Translations under genes and position numbers: made by a program
Notes under the pieces: model-generated
The model's database searches: none
What the model saw: the letters and a program-made list of their open reading frames with translations, nothing else
Told to the model about the DNA's origin: nothing
Shown here: one piece after another, positions 17,844 through 28,952 of the stretch
How positions within the stretch are numbered: position 1 is the stretch's first letter
How the letters are laid out: the number at the start of each line of letters is the position of its first letter
DNA from: Pseudomonadota bacterium
GTDB lineage: Bacteria > Pseudomonadota > Alphaproteobacteria > Rhizobiales > Hyphomicrobiaceae
Direction: 5' to 3'
Length of the DNA: 64,000 bases
Assembly (NCBI GenBank): GCA_018242295.1
Contig: JAFECE010000003.1
Coordinates: 620,001-684,000 of the forward strand

Positions 17844-18584
17844 TTGCCTCTGCGCGATATGTTCCGCGCGCGTCCGAGAGTTCGCTTGGCAATTGGCAGC
17901 ATGGCGTCGCGCGACGACCCGATGTTCGAGATTACTCCTCAGGTTCTCCTGAAGGCCTACAGCTGCGGCATTTTTCCGATGGCGGAAAGTGCCGATGACC
18001 CTGCCCTTTACTGGATCGAGCCGCAGCAGCGCGGTGTGCTGCCCCTCGATGCACTGCATGTCCCCCGCCGCTTGCTCAAAACGATCAGAACGACACCGCT
18101 TAGGGTCGCAATCGATAGCGACTACGACCGCGTCATCGATGGATGCGCGGCGCCGAGGGCGGGCCGGATGTCGACCTGGATCAACACCCGCATCCGCACG
18201 CTCTACCGCGAACTTTTCGAGATCGGCGCCTGCCATACCGTCGAGGTTTGGAACGGCGCCGAAATGGTCGGCGGCCTGTACGGCGTTGCGCTGAAGAGCG
18301 CGTTCTTCGGCGAGAGCATGTTTTCGACGCAACGCGACGCTTCGAAGATCGCGCTCGTGCATCTTGCCGCGCGGCTTACGAAGGGCGGCTTTACTCTGCT
18401 CGACACGCAGTTCGTCACCGAGCATTTACGCCAATTCGGAACGATCGAACTCGACCGGTCGGCGTTCCAGAGGCAGCTCGAATTGGCGCTTGAGAAGAAC
18501 GCCGATTTCTACGCCTTGCGCCGTGATGCTTCAGGAGCCGAGGTCGCAGCGATTTTCTCATCCGAGCACTCGCGCCAAGCCTAG
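17844..18584 (+). CDS. aat: Leucyl/phenylalanyl-tRNA--protein transferase
   Basis: Up to 246 residues. This enzyme adds Leu or Phe from aminoacyl-tRNA to the N-terminus of proteins starting with Arg or Lys, marking them for ClpAP through the N-end rule. Visible family features are LLKAYSCGIFPMAE, YWIEPQQRGVLPLD, CHTVEVWNGAEMVGGLYGVA and FFGESMFSTQRDASKIALVH. The longest frame opens with TTG three bases after accC; ATG codons at 17859, 17901 and 17922 are alternatives, the last nearest the usual family start. Tight spacing suggests it is cotranscribed with accC. Confidence 0.93.
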   Translation: MPLRDMFRARPRVRLAIGSMASRDDPMFEITPQVLLKAYSCGIFPMAESADDPALYWIEPQQRGVLPLDALHVPRRLLKTIRTTPLRVAIDSDYDRVIDGCAAPRAGRMSTWINTRIRTLYRELFEIGACHTVEVWNGAEMVGGLYGVALKSAFFGESMFSTQRDASKIALVHLAARLTKGGFTLLDTQFVTEHLRQFGTIELDRSAFQRQLELALEKNADFYALRRDASGAEVAAIFSSEHSRQA

Positions 18585-18614
18585 CCGTCCACGATCGAGC
18601 CTTACGTCGATCGC

Positions 18615-19304
18615 ATGTTCCGGCCGAGCGAACAGCGCGATGGCTCAATATCGACGGTGATGGTCACGGGAGGCCGAGCGATTGCCCTGAAACCTCACCG
18701 GCATAAAGCTAACCACCGGCTGCTCGCACGCGCGGATCTACCGAGCGATACGGCCTCTCTCGCCCGCTATCTCATCGGCAAGATCGCGGTGCGCGAGCTA
18801 CCCGATGGAGTCGTCAGCGGTCGGATTGTCGAGACCGAGGCGTATGTTATCGGCGACGCTGCCGGGCATGCCTACCGGGGAATGACCCCGCGTAATGGTT
18901 CGCTCTTTCTCGAGCGTGGGCATGCCTACATTTATTTCGCCTATGGGAGCTCGTACATGCTGAATGTCTCGAGTGAGACGCGCGGGATCGGAGCCGGCGT
19001 CCTGATCAGGGCTCTCGAACCGCTTGAAGGCATCCCCATCATGCAGGCCAATCGCGGCATCGAGCGCCTGCGCGACCTGGCGCGCGGACCCGGAAGGCTG
19101 GCTGCAGCTCTGCTGATTGATCGTCGGCTCGACGGGCTCGATCTTTGCCGGAAGGGCCCTTTATGGCTCGGACGTAGTGACCACGAACCCGGCGAAATCG
19201 GACAGAGCATTCGGATCGGCATTTCACGGGATGCGGACCGCCCCCTGCGATTTTATCTTCGGGGCAGTCCGTTTGTCAGCGGTTCAAGATCTCTGAATGG
19301 CTAA
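18615..19304 (+). CDS. 3-methyladenine DNA glycosylase (AAG/MPG family)
   Basis: A 229-residue monofunctional DNA glycosylase that removes alkylated purines to start base excision repair. Family motifs are ARYLIGK, GRIVETEAYVIGDAAGHAYRGMTPRN, with the catalytic glutamate in ETEAY, AYIYFAYGSSYMLNV (base-flipping tyrosine region) and VLIRALEPLEG. The start could be later than ATG 18615, for example near 18660, because the first residues are not conserved. It runs toward the diguanylate cyclase gene with a stem-loop between. Confidence 0.92.
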   Translation: MFRPSEQRDGSISTVMVTGGRAIALKPHRHKANHRLLARADLPSDTASLARYLIGKIAVRELPDGVVSGRIVETEAYVIGDAAGHAYRGMTPRNGSLFLERGHAYIYFAYGSSYMLNVSSETRGIGAGVLIRALEPLEGIPIMQANRGIERLRDLARGPGRLAAALLIDRRLDGLDLCRKGPLWLGRSDHEPGEIGQSIRIGISRDADRPLRFYLRGSPFVSGSRSLNG

Positions 19305-19321
19305 GAGGCAACGCCTAGCCA
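19298..19321. terminator. Stem-loop between convergent mpg and diguanylate cyclase
   Basis: Outer arms TGGCTA / TAGCCA with an inner AGGC..GCCT pairing across only 24 bp; it covers both stop codons of the convergent pair and could end transcripts in both directions. Confidence 0.5.
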
Positions 19322-20565
19322 GTCTTGAGTCTGACGAGGTCGATAGGACTGCGCTGATCATCCCGCACCGACCGGGTGTGAGCTAGGAATTCAATCTTGC
19401 CTGAATTGACGGCGACCCGGTCGCGGCCGTTCCGCTTGGCAGCATAGAGTGCATTGTCGGCGTCACGTAGCAGCGTTTCGAAATCGGCGGCGGCATCCTC
19501 GGAACAGGAAACGCCGGCGCTGACGGTACAGTTGAATGAGCCGCCATTTCCGGTGAATTGGCGTTTGGCAAGGCGCGTGCGCACGACGTCTGCGAGAAGC
19601 GCCGCTGTGACGAGTGAGGCGCCAGGCACCAGCAGCGCAAACTCCTCACCACCGAGCCGCGCTGCGAGACCTTGCGACGGAGAGGATAACTTGAGGATCT
19701 CCCCGAAAGTTCGCAGCACCTCGTCGCCGGCCAGATGTCCGTGGACGTCGTTGATAATCTTGAAATGATCGGCGTCGAAAATGACGAGCGCGGCGGGGCC
19801 TTCGATGTCGTCCGCGATATGGCTGAGCAGCGCGCGCCGATTGAGCAAGCCGGTGAGAGGATCGGTTTCGGCGTCGCGCTTGTGGCCGCGTGCCAACCGC
19901 GCCTGGTTGAGCGCCAAGGAAAGGGCGCCGATGCCGGCGAGGGTGGTCAAGCATACGACGATATTGAGGTCCTCTGCCCAGTTCGACGGGATCTGCGACA
20001 GGCGCCATTCGCCGGCATACAGCAGCACGATTGCACAGGGAACGAAGGAGAGCCCTGTCAGGATATAAAGGGCTGTCAGCAGCGCAATGGCTAGTCGGGC
20101 TTCAGCGCGTCCGCGCCAGTAGTCCCAGGCCGTTACAAGCAGGATCAACGTCGCAGCAATATTGAGCACGATGATGGAGGCACCGTTGTAGCCGGCCAGC
20201 ATGGGGACAGCCATGGCGGTGGAAGAGGTGACTGCGATGATGCACATGCTGCGCCATGGGAGAACGCCCGTGCGAAACTCCCGGCCGGCACCGAAAACGA
20301 AGGCGAGGCCAGTCAGCAAGATCGTGTATCCGGCCGCGCCGAGCACCGGGGACATGGTCTGTGCGTACCAGCTATAGAAGAGCACGCCGAGTGCCATGAA
20401 GGAAACGCCGAGCTTCCAGGCAATCAGGAAGCGTTCCGTCCTGGAGACAAGCCAGCTGACGAAAAAGGTGATCGCCAATCCGCAGCCGGAAAGAACAAAA
20501 GCCGTCAGGAGCGAATGGTAGTCCAACGGCACGGCAAGACTCTGAAACGGTTGGCGAAAGCGCAT
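19315..20565 (-). CDS. Membrane-bound diguanylate cyclase (GGDEF domain)
   Basis: A 416-residue protein that should make cyclic di-GMP from two GTP. The first 210 or so residues contain about six or seven hydrophobic segments forming a membrane sensor module with no named ligand domain. The GGDEF domain follows, with DPLTGLLNRRAL, FDADHFKIINDVHGH and the active-site GGEEF at about 305-309. No RxxD inhibitory site is visible at the usual position before GGEEF (the residues there are SQGLAARL), so product inhibition may be absent. There is no EAL domain. Confidence 0.9.
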   Translation of the reverse strand: MRFRQPFQSLAVPLDYHSLLTAFVLSGCGLAITFFVSWLVSRTERFLIAWKLGVSFMALGVLFYSWYAQTMSPVLGAAGYTILLTGLAFVFGAGREFRTGVLPWRSMCIIAVTSSTAMAVPMLAGYNGASIIVLNIAATLILLVTAWDYWRGRAEARLAIALLTALYILTGLSFVPCAIVLLYAGEWRLSQIPSNWAEDLNIVVCLTTLAGIGALSLALNQARLARGHKRDAETDPLTGLLNRRALLSHIADDIEGPAALVIFDADHFKIINDVHGHLAGDEVLRTFGEILKLSSPSQGLAARLGGEEFALLVPGASLVTAALLADVVRTRLAKRQFTGNGGSFNCTVSAGVSCSEDAAADFETLLRDADNALYAAKRNGRDRVAVNSGKIEFLAHTRSVRDDQRSPIDLVRLKTG

Positions 20566-20806
20566 CGATTATCGATTGGTTGCCATTGCGAAAAGCTTAA
20601 GCCGTCAGCGTAGAAAACCTGATCTATCGCGCGACAGGATGCCGCTTGGCGGCGTTGCCCACGCACCCGACCCGCGGGGCCTCAGATGCTGGCGGAATTA
20701 ACTGGCATCGACGTCGCCAGCATCAGTTGCGGGCAGAGCGCAATTGCAACCTACCAAGGTCAGGCGCTCCCGACCCGGTCCGGCGCCGTCGCCGTCGCAA
20801 ACGCTT

Positions 20807-22378
20807 TCATTCCCACTCGATCGTGCCGGGCGGCTTCGAGGTCACGTCATAGACGACACGATTGACGCCCCGGACCTCGTTGATGATCCGCGTCGCGACA
20901 CGGCCGAGGAATGCCATGTCGAAGTGGTAGAAGTCCGCCGTCATACCGTCGACGGAGGTCACGGCGCGAAGTCCAAGCACGTGATCGTAGGTTCTGCCGT
21001 CGCCCATGACTCCAACCGTGCGTACAGGGAGCAGAACGGCGAAGGCCTGCCAGATGGCATCGTAGAGACCGGCGCGGCGGATCTCATCGAGATAAACGGC
21101 GTCGGCCTTGCGCAAGATTTCGAGCTTCTCGCGCGTGATCTCTCCGGGAATGCGGATCGCGAGACCCGGTCCCGGGAACGGGTGGCGGCCGACGAAGGCT
21201 TCTGGCAATCCGAGTTCGCGGCCGAGCGCGCGGACTTCGTCCTTGAAGAGCTCGCGCAGCGGCTCGACGAGCTTCATGTTCATGCGCTCGGGCAAGCCGC
21301 CGACGTTGTGATGCGACTTGATCGTCACGGACGGGCCGCCAGTGAATGAGACGCTTTCGATGACGTCGGGATAGAGGGTGCCTTGAGCCAGGAATTCGGC
21401 GGGCCGATGTTGCGCGCCTTCGGCACGACCGATCTTCTTGGCTTCGGCCTCGAACACGTCGATGAAATGCTTGCCGATCGTTTTGCGCTTGGTCTCGGGA
21501 TCGGAGACGCCTTCCAGAGCCTTCAGGAACTGCTCGGAGGCATCAACATGAACGAGCGGAATGTTGTAGTGATCACGGAAGAGGCCGACGACCTCATCCG
21601 CCTCGCCTTGCCGCATCAAACCGTGGTCGACGAAGACGCAGGTGAGCTGATCGCCGATCGCCTCGTGAATGAGGACGGCTGCAACGGCGCTATCAACACC
21701 CCCAGACAATCCGCAGATGACGCGGCCCTTGCCGACCTGACGGCGGATTTTTGCGATCATCTCGCGCCGGTAGGCAGCCATCGTCCAGTCGGATTTCAGA
21801 CCCGCGATGTTGTGGACGAAGTTGGCAATGAGCTTGGCGCCGTCGGGCGTGTGGACCACCTCGGGGTGGAACTGCACGGCGTAGAAGCGACGCTTCTCGT
21901 CGGCAACGGCTGCGAACGGTGCGTTCTCGCTCGTCGCGATCACCTCGAAGCCTTCGGGCAAGCGCGTGACGCGGTCGCCGTGGCTCATCCAGACCTGGTG
22001 ACGCTCGCCGGGAGCCCATGCGCCGTCAAACAGCGGGCTCGGTTTGCCGATCGAGAGGAAGGCGCGGCCGAATTCGCGGTCGAGGCCGCTTTCGACCTTG
22101 CCGCCGAGTTGTTCGGCCATGGTTTGCTGGCCGTAACAGATGCCGAACACCGGAACGCCCGATGAGAAGACGGCGTCGGGCGCGCGCGGCGAATTCGTCT
22201 CGGTGACCGAGGCGGGTCCGCCCGACAGGATCACCGCCTTGGGCTTCAGCTTGGCGAACGCTTCTGCGGCGTTCTGAAATGGGTGGATTTCCGAATAGAC
22301 ACCGGCTTCGCGCACGCGTCGCGCGATGAGCTGCGTCACCTGGCTTCCAAAATCGATGATGAGAACGGCGTCGGTCAA
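20807..22378 (-). CDS. guaA: GMP synthase (glutamine-hydrolysing)
   Basis: A 523-residue enzyme converting XMP to GMP with ATP and glutamine. The N-terminal class I amidotransferase has the nucleophile cysteine in [17 protein letters not shown] and the histidine in [11 protein letters not shown]; the ATP pyrophosphatase domain has [16 protein letters not shown]; the C-terminal dimerisation domain ends in KPPGTIEWE, the normal terminus. With guaB at 26368-27882 it completes the guanine branch of purine synthesis, though the two are about 4 kb apart and not one operon. Confidence 0.98.
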   Translation of the reverse strand: MTDAVLIIDFGSQVTQLIARRVREAGVYSEIHPFQNAAEAFAKLKPKAVILSGGPASVTETNSPRAPDAVFSSGVPVFGICYGQQTMAEQLGGKVESGLDREFGRAFLSIGKPSPLFDGAWAPGERHQVWMSHGDRVTRLPEGFEVIATSENAPFAAVADEKRRFYAVQFHPEVVHTPDGAKLIANFVHNIAGLKSDWTMAAYRREMIAKIRRQVGKGRVICGLSGGVDSAVAAVLIHEAIGDQLTCVFVDHGLMRQGEADEVVGLFRDHYNIPLVHVDASEQFLKALEGVSDPETKRKTIGKHFIDVFEAEAKKIGRAEGAQHRPAEFLAQGTLYPDVIESVSFTGGPSVTIKSHHNVGGLPERMNMKLVEPLRELFKDEVRALGRELGLPEAFVGRHPFPGPGLAIRIPGEITREKLEILRKADAVYLDEIRRAGLYDAIWQAFAVLLPVRTVGVMGDGRTYDHVLGLRAVTSVDGMTADFYHFDMAFLGRVATRIINEVRGVNRVVYDVTSKPPGTIEWE

Positions 22379-22511
22379 AGTCGGGGCGAGCCTCTGTTCA
22401 AGGCCATCCCCTACGCGAAGACGGCGGCTGCCGCAACGCCTGCCGGGGCCGCTCCGCTGCGACAGTGCAGCCCGGGCGGGGGAATGCCCGTTTCTAGGCC
22501 CGGAGAGGCTA

Positions 22512-22994
22512 TCAATTCAGTTGCCAAATCGCGAAATTCAAGGCGCCGGCAAACGTTACCCAGGCGAGATAGGGCACGAACAACAAGCTGGCGCGCGAGT
22601 CGATGCGCCAGGCCATCACGATAAACAAGACGATTGCGATCCAGAGACCGGCGAGTTCCAGAAACGCCAATGAAATCTCGTGCTGTCCGAACATGATATA
22701 GGACCAGAGCGCGTTGAGGATCAGCGCCAGACCCCAGACCACCATCGCGTGGGTGAAACCCGCCGCTTTCCATGCCAGCCAGCCGGCGATGGCTATCATG
22801 ATGTAAAGGATGGTCCAGGCGACCGGGAAAGCCCAATTGGGAGGGGTCCAAGCCGGCTTGTTTAGCGCTGCGTACCATTCGCCGGGCATGAACGTCGCGC
22901 CGGAGGATGCCGCGATGGCGACGAGCGCCGCGAATACGATGAGTGATCCGATATTGCGCAACGGCTCTGCTCCAAATTTTTTCCGATCCACCAA
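22512..22994 (-). CDS. tspO: TspO/MBR-family membrane protein
   Basis: Up to 160 residues with five hydrophobic helices, the fold of the tryptophan-rich sensory protein/translocator family that binds porphyrins and related ligands. Conserved parts are [31 protein letters not shown], with the family's KPxWxPP motif, and [10 protein letters not shown] at the end. The first codon shown is TTG; a TTG at about 22961 has GGAG 8 nt upstream and would put the start just before the first helix, so the N-terminus is uncertain. In alphaproteobacteria TspO affects tetrapyrrole-linked regulation; no target is visible nearby. Confidence 0.88.
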   Translation of the reverse strand: MVDRKKFGAEPLRNIGSLIVFAALVAIAASSGATFMPGEWYAALNKPAWTPPNWAFPVAWTILYIMIAIAGWLAWKAAGFTHAMVVWGLALILNALWSYIMFGQHEISLAFLELAGLWIAIVLFIVMAWRIDSRASLLFVPYLAWVTFAGALNFAIWQLN

Positions 22995-23268
22995 CGAGAC
23001 TGCGAGAGACTAAACGCCAATCTTCGTAAATCGGATGCACCGGCGGCGCACGCATTAGGACCGGGAGATTTGGTGCTCTCCCGAGATCTCGGGAAATTTT
23101 CCAAATCGCTCCAAAAGTCTCGAGCCAAATTGGTTGACGTGTTCGCCGTTCTTATAAAGGAGAATGCCATCCATCACGGGCGAGCATCAATCGAATGACT
23201 TTTGGTCAGAAGGAGCCCCTCGGGACTGGTGATTTTTTTTAGCGGCATGGAAGTTGGAGAGCTGAGCG

Positions 23269-23664
23269 ATGCTAATGGTCAAAACACGGTTAGGTCAGAG
23301 CGCTATTGCCGGCATCGGTCTTTTCGCGGATCAGGATATTCCCAAGGGCACCGAAACATGGCGCTTCATGCGCGATTTCGACAGGCTGCTGACCGAGCGC
23401 GATATCGGCAGCCTGCCGGAGCCTGCGCGCTCGAACATACTCGACCACACGTATCTCGATGCCGCGAGCGGTCTATTCGTGCTCTGCGCCGACAACGCCC
23501 GATTCATGAACCACGCGGATGAACCCAACACCGCGGGCGTCCATGAGCCGGGGGCGATCGAGGGCTATGACATTGCCCTCCGCGATATTCGCGCCGGGGA
23601 AGAAATGACCTGCGATTACCGGACTTTCGATGCGCACGTCACGTTGAAGCTCGGCTGGAAATAG
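23269..23664 (+). CDS. Small SET-domain protein
   Basis: A 131-residue protein almost entirely a SET fold, as in lysine methyltransferases. Visible motifs are GIGLFADQDIPKGTETWRF at the N-terminal strand region, RFMNHADEPNT (the NHS/NH pseudoknot motif, here NHA) and AGEEMTCDYRTF (ExxYDY-like). It lacks the post-SET cysteine cluster. GGAGAGC precedes the ATG. The neighbouring SET gene is convergent, ending 15 bp away. Bacterial SET proteins are sparsely studied; substrate and even activity are unknown. Confidence 0.8.
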   Translation: MLMVKTRLGQSAIAGIGLFADQDIPKGTETWRFMRDFDRLLTERDIGSLPEPARSNILDHTYLDAASGLFVLCADNARFMNHADEPNTAGVHEPGAIEGYDIALRDIRAGEEMTCDYRTFDAHVTLKLGWK

Positions 23665-23679
23665 CGAGCTTCAACCCGT

Positions 23680-24264
23680 CTACTCTCCCGGGATGACGAC
23701 AGGCTCGGCGACCTTCCGCGCCGAACGGCGGCGCTTGGCTGCCAGCGACCGAAGCGCTTCGGCTGCCAGGATCCGGCGCTGCAGGTAGGGTGAGAAATAG
23801 CCCGCGTAGCGGCGCCAAAGATCCGACCGCATCCAGTCGTCTCCCGAAACGTGACCGCGACAGTGGGGGGAGCCGCACGAGCAGGCGAACTCATCGTAGG
23901 GAGAGCCGTCGCTCATCGCGTAATCGTAGGTGATTTCCTCGCCGGTCTGGATATCGCGCATGGCGACGAGCGTGATCTGGCCGGAAAGACCGGAATTCGG
24001 CTCGCAGCTATGGTTGACGTAGTCCGGCGGCTCACAGTCGGAGAGCGAAACCAGATATTGGTTTTCCTCGACCTGCAGGGAATATCTCCGCACCGTTTGA
24101 GGCATGTCGTGCAGTTCTTCGCCGGAAATCAGAGTTCCGCTCCAGACAACAATCAGCTCGCCCTTGGCGATGGCTTCTCGCGCGACGACAGTGTGGCCGC
24201 CGCGATCTGGAGTCGAATGAACTTCACATTTCGGAGTGAGGAAAGAGTGGGGCCTGCCGCTCAT
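23680..24264 (-). CDS. SET-domain protein with post-SET-like cysteines
   Basis: A 194-residue SET protein. It has GGHTVVAREAIAKGELIVVW, the SAM-binding pseudoknot VNHSCEPNSGL, TGEEITYDYAMSD, and then FACSCGSPHCRG, which matches the CxC..C post-SET zinc motif of histone lysine methyltransferases. With NHSCEPN and YDY intact it is more likely to be catalytic than its neighbour. The tail (about 165-194) is basic, ending in a proline/glycine-rich stretch. Convergent with the small SET gene. The substrate is unknown; DNA-binding or ribosomal proteins are possible. Confidence 0.83.
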   Translation of the reverse strand: MSGRPHSFLTPKCEVHSTPDRGGHTVVAREAIAKGELIVVWSGTLISGEELHDMPQTVRRYSLQVEENQYLVSLSDCEPPDYVNHSCEPNSGLSGQITLVAMRDIQTGEEITYDYAMSDGSPYDEFACSCGSPHCRGHVSGDDWMRSDLWRRYAGYFSPYLQRRILAAEALRSLAAKRRRSARKVAEPVVIPGE

Positions 24265-24565
24265 TCAATGACCTCAATTGGCCTCACGAGCGTGGGCACG
24301 GCGTGACCGCGAAAAGCGAACCATGACACCTGTCCCTCGATTTGCCGCGAGCCGGCGACAAACGCCTGCATCAGATAGTTTCGTCGCGTCCGATGTCAAC
24401 GGCGAAAAGTAGGCATTTCAGTGATGACTGTGCGCTCACAATTTATGTCTGGAGCACACGAGCGGCAAAAAAGTTCCCGGAAGAGTTCGAATACGGACGA
24501 TATTTGCCACTCGCTGCCTAGAGAGACAGAAGGCACCCTCCACGGAGCAATCCACAGAAACTTGG
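24265..24565. other. Intergenic gap without recognised gene
   Basis: About 300 bp upstream of the second SET gene and downstream of the RsmB-type gene. I see no convincing coding frame, RNA gene or repeat. Confidence 0.5.
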
Positions 24566-25855
24566 TTAGGCCTTGCGCGCTAGAGCGGCGATGAAGAAGC
24601 CGTCGGTGCCATGGCGCTCGGGCGTCAGCAGCAACGAATCAGTTCGGCCGTCTGAGGACGCCGGAAGTTCGCCCGACCCGGTGTCCCAGATTTCCGCGAC
24701 CGGGATGGGAAGGAAGTCAGCGTTTTCGGCAAGAAAACGGGCGATCTGCTCCGTGTTCTCTTCAGGAAGAAGCGAGCACGTAACGTAAACCAGCCGGCCG
24801 CCGGGCTTCACCAGCGCCGCGGCGCGCTTCAATACTGCCCTTTGCTCGGCCGTGCGCGCGTTCAGCGCTTCTGGCTTCAGCTTCCATTTGGCATCGGGGC
24901 GCCGCCGCCAAGTTCCCGTTCCGGTGCAAGGTGCATCCGCTAGGACGACGTCGAAGCGCGGACCAAGGGCGTCGACCGCGGTTTCGTCTCCGGCGCGCAG
25001 CACCTGCAGGTTACGAACGCCCGCGCGCTTCACCCGCTCGAAGATCGGCTTCAGCTGATTGCGATCGGCATCGTAGGCATAGAGCTGACCAGTGTTCTGC
25101 ATCAGCGCCGCGAGCGCCATCGTCTTGCCGCCTGCGCCGGCGCAAAGGTCGAGCACCTGCTTCCTCGGGCCGGCGCCCGAGAGCAGCGCGGCGATCTGCG
25201 AGCCCTCGTCCTGGATTTCAAACCAGCCCGCCTGGAATGCCGCCTCGGCTTGCAGGTTGGGCGTGCGCTGCGCGCCGACGGGTGGGGGCACGCGGACGCC
25301 TATGGGAGAAATGGCGCACGGCTCCGCTCCGAAACTCGCGAGTGCCTTCAGGACCTTTTCGCGCGTCGCTTTCAGCGTATTCACCCTCAGATCGGCAGGC
25401 GCGCGGCGGGCCATGGCTTGGCCTTCGGCGACAGCCCGATCTCCGAACTGGGCGGAAAACGTTGGCCACAGCCATTCGGGAATGTCGGCTTGGACATAGT
25501 CGGGTGCCGCGTCCAGAGGCCGTGTCAGACCGGCCTTTTCGGCATCAGTCAAAGGCTCGGGCGAATGATCGGCTCCGTCGCAGGCAGCAATGACGGCTTC
25601 CGGCGTCAGGCCCAGCGCCGAAGGTGCCGCACCGATGGCGAGCGCACGTGGCGTGTCGGCGCCGAGCGCCCAGGCGATCGAGGCGCGGCGACGCAGAGCG
25701 TCGTATACCGTGCCGCCGATAGCGTTGCGGTCTCCCGACCCGGCGAAGCGGTGCGCCTTACCCCAATCGGTCAGGGCGATGGAAACGGGCTGATAGCGAT
25801 TGAGGATGGATTCCAATACTTCAATCGCCGCAGCGATGCGTGCGCCGGGTTTCAT
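24566..25855 (-). CDS. RsmB/NOP-family RNA cytosine-C5 methyltransferase
   Basis: A 429-residue enzyme of the m5C RNA methyltransferase group. An N-terminal NusB-like helical part (about 1-150) precedes the Rossmann domain, which has VLDLCAGAGGKTMALAALM (SAM motif I), the motif-IV cysteine in ADAPCTGTGTWRRRPD and the motif-VI catalytic cysteine in VYVTCSLLPEEN. RsmB methylates C967 of 16S rRNA in E. coli; the exact target here is not proven. The MAPEG gene lies 38 bp upstream and guaB further up on the same strand. Confidence 0.9.
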   Translation of the reverse strand: MKPGARIAAAIEVLESILNRYQPVSIALTDWGKAHRFAGSGDRNAIGGTVYDALRRRASIAWALGADTPRALAIGAAPSALGLTPEAVIAACDGADHSPEPLTDAEKAGLTRPLDAAPDYVQADIPEWLWPTFSAQFGDRAVAEGQAMARRAPADLRVNTLKATREKVLKALASFGAEPCAISPIGVRVPPPVGAQRTPNLQAEAAFQAGWFEIQDEGSQIAALLSGAGPRKQVLDLCAGAGGKTMALAALMQNTGQLYAYDADRNQLKPIFERVKRAGVRNLQVLRAGDETAVDALGPRFDVVLADAPCTGTGTWRRRPDAKWKLKPEALNARTAEQRAVLKRAAALVKPGGRLVYVTCSLLPEENTEQIARFLAENADFLPIPVAEIWDTGSGELPASSDGRTDSLLLTPERHGTDGFFIAALARKA

Positions 25856-25893
25856 GCAGAGATCATTTCAAGTGCCAGTTTCGGATGCCGGTC

Positions 25894-26316
25894 TCAGATT
25901 CCGGTCAGGATTTTAATGGCGAAGACGATCCACATGGTGATCAGCGCCACCGCTCCAAAGCCGAAAATGCCTCCGCGATGGCGGACGGTGTTGTACGTCA
26001 CGTGGATATAGGCGTGGATGATGCGCGTGATGACGAAAAGCCACGCCAGAACGAGCAGCAGCACGTCCCCGACCTTGGTGATCAGGATGAAGGCGACGAG
26101 CGCGTAAAAAAGAACCGGAAGTTCGAACTGGTTTCTGAAGGCGTTGGCATACTGCGTCACCTTCGTCGGCCACTTTGGCTCACCGAGCGCAATGTCGTTG
26201 GGCCGGACTTCGCCGCTTCTGAGACTGCTGGTACGCGCGATCGCCATCATAATGAGGAGCACGAACGTCAGCCCCACTTCGACGAAAACCGGCAACAGGA
26301 AATCAGTAACCGTCAT
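25894..26316 (-). CDS. MAPEG-family membrane protein
   Basis: A 140-residue protein with four hydrophobic helices. It resembles the MAPEG superfamily (membrane-associated proteins in eicosanoid and glutathione metabolism), with an N-terminal helix FLLPVFVEVGLTFVLLIMMA, NQFELPVLFYALVAFILIT, where NxFExPxLFY is the family signature, and RIIHAYIHVTYNTVRHRGG, which matches the RxxHxxxxx..N..RxR pattern. Bacterial members are often glutathione-dependent transferases or peroxidases, but many are unassigned. It lies between guaB and rsmB. Confidence 0.85.
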   Translation of the reverse strand: MTVTDFLLPVFVEVGLTFVLLIMMAIARTSSLRSGEVRPNDIALGEPKWPTKVTQYANAFRNQFELPVLFYALVAFILITKVGDVLLLVLAWLFVITRIIHAYIHVTYNTVRHRGGIFGFGAVALITMWIVFAIKILTGI

Positions 26317-26367
26317 TGGTATCCCCCTCTCGCCGGCGCGCTTCGTCCAAATTCCGATTTCAATAGC

Positions 26368-28017
<1,650 letters not shown>

Positions 28018-28130
28018 TCAACGGAGTGCGGAAATTGCACCCCGGCCGTCATTCCGGTGTCGCAGAAAGCTGGCAAATGAACTGCACGGGGTTCACAGCC
28101 CCCATGAGATTTGCTTCCGATTCGGCCGCT

Positions 28131-28159
28131 GGCAGGGCATTTGGGCGTAGCCCCCTGCC
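28131..28159. terminator. Stem-loop downstream of rlmE
   Basis: GGCAGGG and CCCTGCC form 7-bp GC arms with a 15-nt loop, 35 bp downstream of the rlmE stop (minus strand) and well upstream of guaB. A plausible end of the ppx-rlmE transcript. Confidence 0.4.
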
Positions 28160-28193
28160 CCGGCGCCAAGGGGAGCAAAACCGAAGCGGGCCG

Positions 28194-28952
28194 CTAGCCT
28201 GCATCCTCCTCCACCGGTCCCCCTTCCTTCCGTCCCCGAAAGCCCGTCGCCAACACGTAAAGCTCCGAACTGTCGGAACGGCTGGCTGGCGGCTTCACGT
28301 GGCGCACGACTTTGAAATCACGCTTCAGCGCGTCGAGCAGATCTCGTTCCGTGCCACCTTGGAAGACTTTGCAGAGGAAGACGCCGCCCGGCTCCAAGAC
28401 ATCCGCCGCAAAGGCGGCTGCGGCCTCGGCAAGACCCATGATGCGTATGTGATCGGTTTTGGCGTGCCCAACCGTCGGCGCTGCCATGTCGGAGAGAACG
28501 ATATCGGCGCGGCCGCCGCGGAGATGCGATTTCAAGAGGTCTTCGGCGTTCGGGTCGGTGAAGTCCATTTTGATGATCTCGACGCCTTTGATCGGCTCGA
28601 AATCCAAATAGTCGATGGCGACGACCTGGCCCTTGCCCTCGCCGGCCTTGACGCGCTCCGCCGCTTCCTGCGACCAGCCGCCAGGCGCCGCACCGAGGTC
28701 GATGATGCGCTGACCCGGTTTCAGGAAATGATAGCGCGCATCGATCTCACGCAGCTTGAATGCCGCGCGCGAGCGCAGACCTTGCTGCTTGGACGCCGCG
28801 ACGTAGGGATCGTTCAGCTGGCGTTCGAGCCAGCGCGCCGACGATGCGGAGCGTTTCCTCGCCGTCTTCACGTTCGTGCGAAGCTGGCGCTGTCCACCGC
28901 TCAGGCTGCTGCGGATACCGCCGCCGCCCTTATTGTTGCCCTTGCTTGTCAC
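28194..28952 (-). CDS. rlmE: 23S rRNA (uridine-2552) 2'-O-methyltransferase
   Basis: A 252-residue RrmJ/FtsJ-type enzyme that methylates U2552 in the A loop of 23S rRNA late in 50S assembly. Motif I is IIDLGAAPGGWSQEA; the K-D-K-E tetrad is suggested by FKLREIDARY, LSDMAAPTVGHAKTDH and LCKVFQGG. The N-terminal 30 residues are a basic Gly/Lys/Arg extension (SKGNNKGGGGIRSSLSGG). The start is GTG, within a GTGA overlap with the ppx stop, so translation is coupled to ppx. Confidence 0.95.
   Translation of the reverse strand: MTSKGNNKGGGGIRSSLSGGQRQLRTNVKTARKRSASSARWLERQLNDPYVAASKQQGLRSRAAFKLREIDARYHFLKPGQRIIDLGAAPGGWSQEAAERVKAGEGKGQVVAIDYLDFEPIKGVEIIKMDFTDPNAEDLLKSHLRGGRADIVLSDMAAPTVGHAKTDHIRIMGLAEAAAAFAADVLEPGGVFLCKVFQGGTERDLLDALKRDFKVVRHVKPPASRSDSSELYVLATGFRGRKEGGPVEEDAG

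Noticed and set aside
22411-23055. A 214-residue minus-strand frame overlapping tspO.
   Set aside because: The TspO frame has the family's tryptophan/proline motifs and hydrophobic helices; this one is composition noise.
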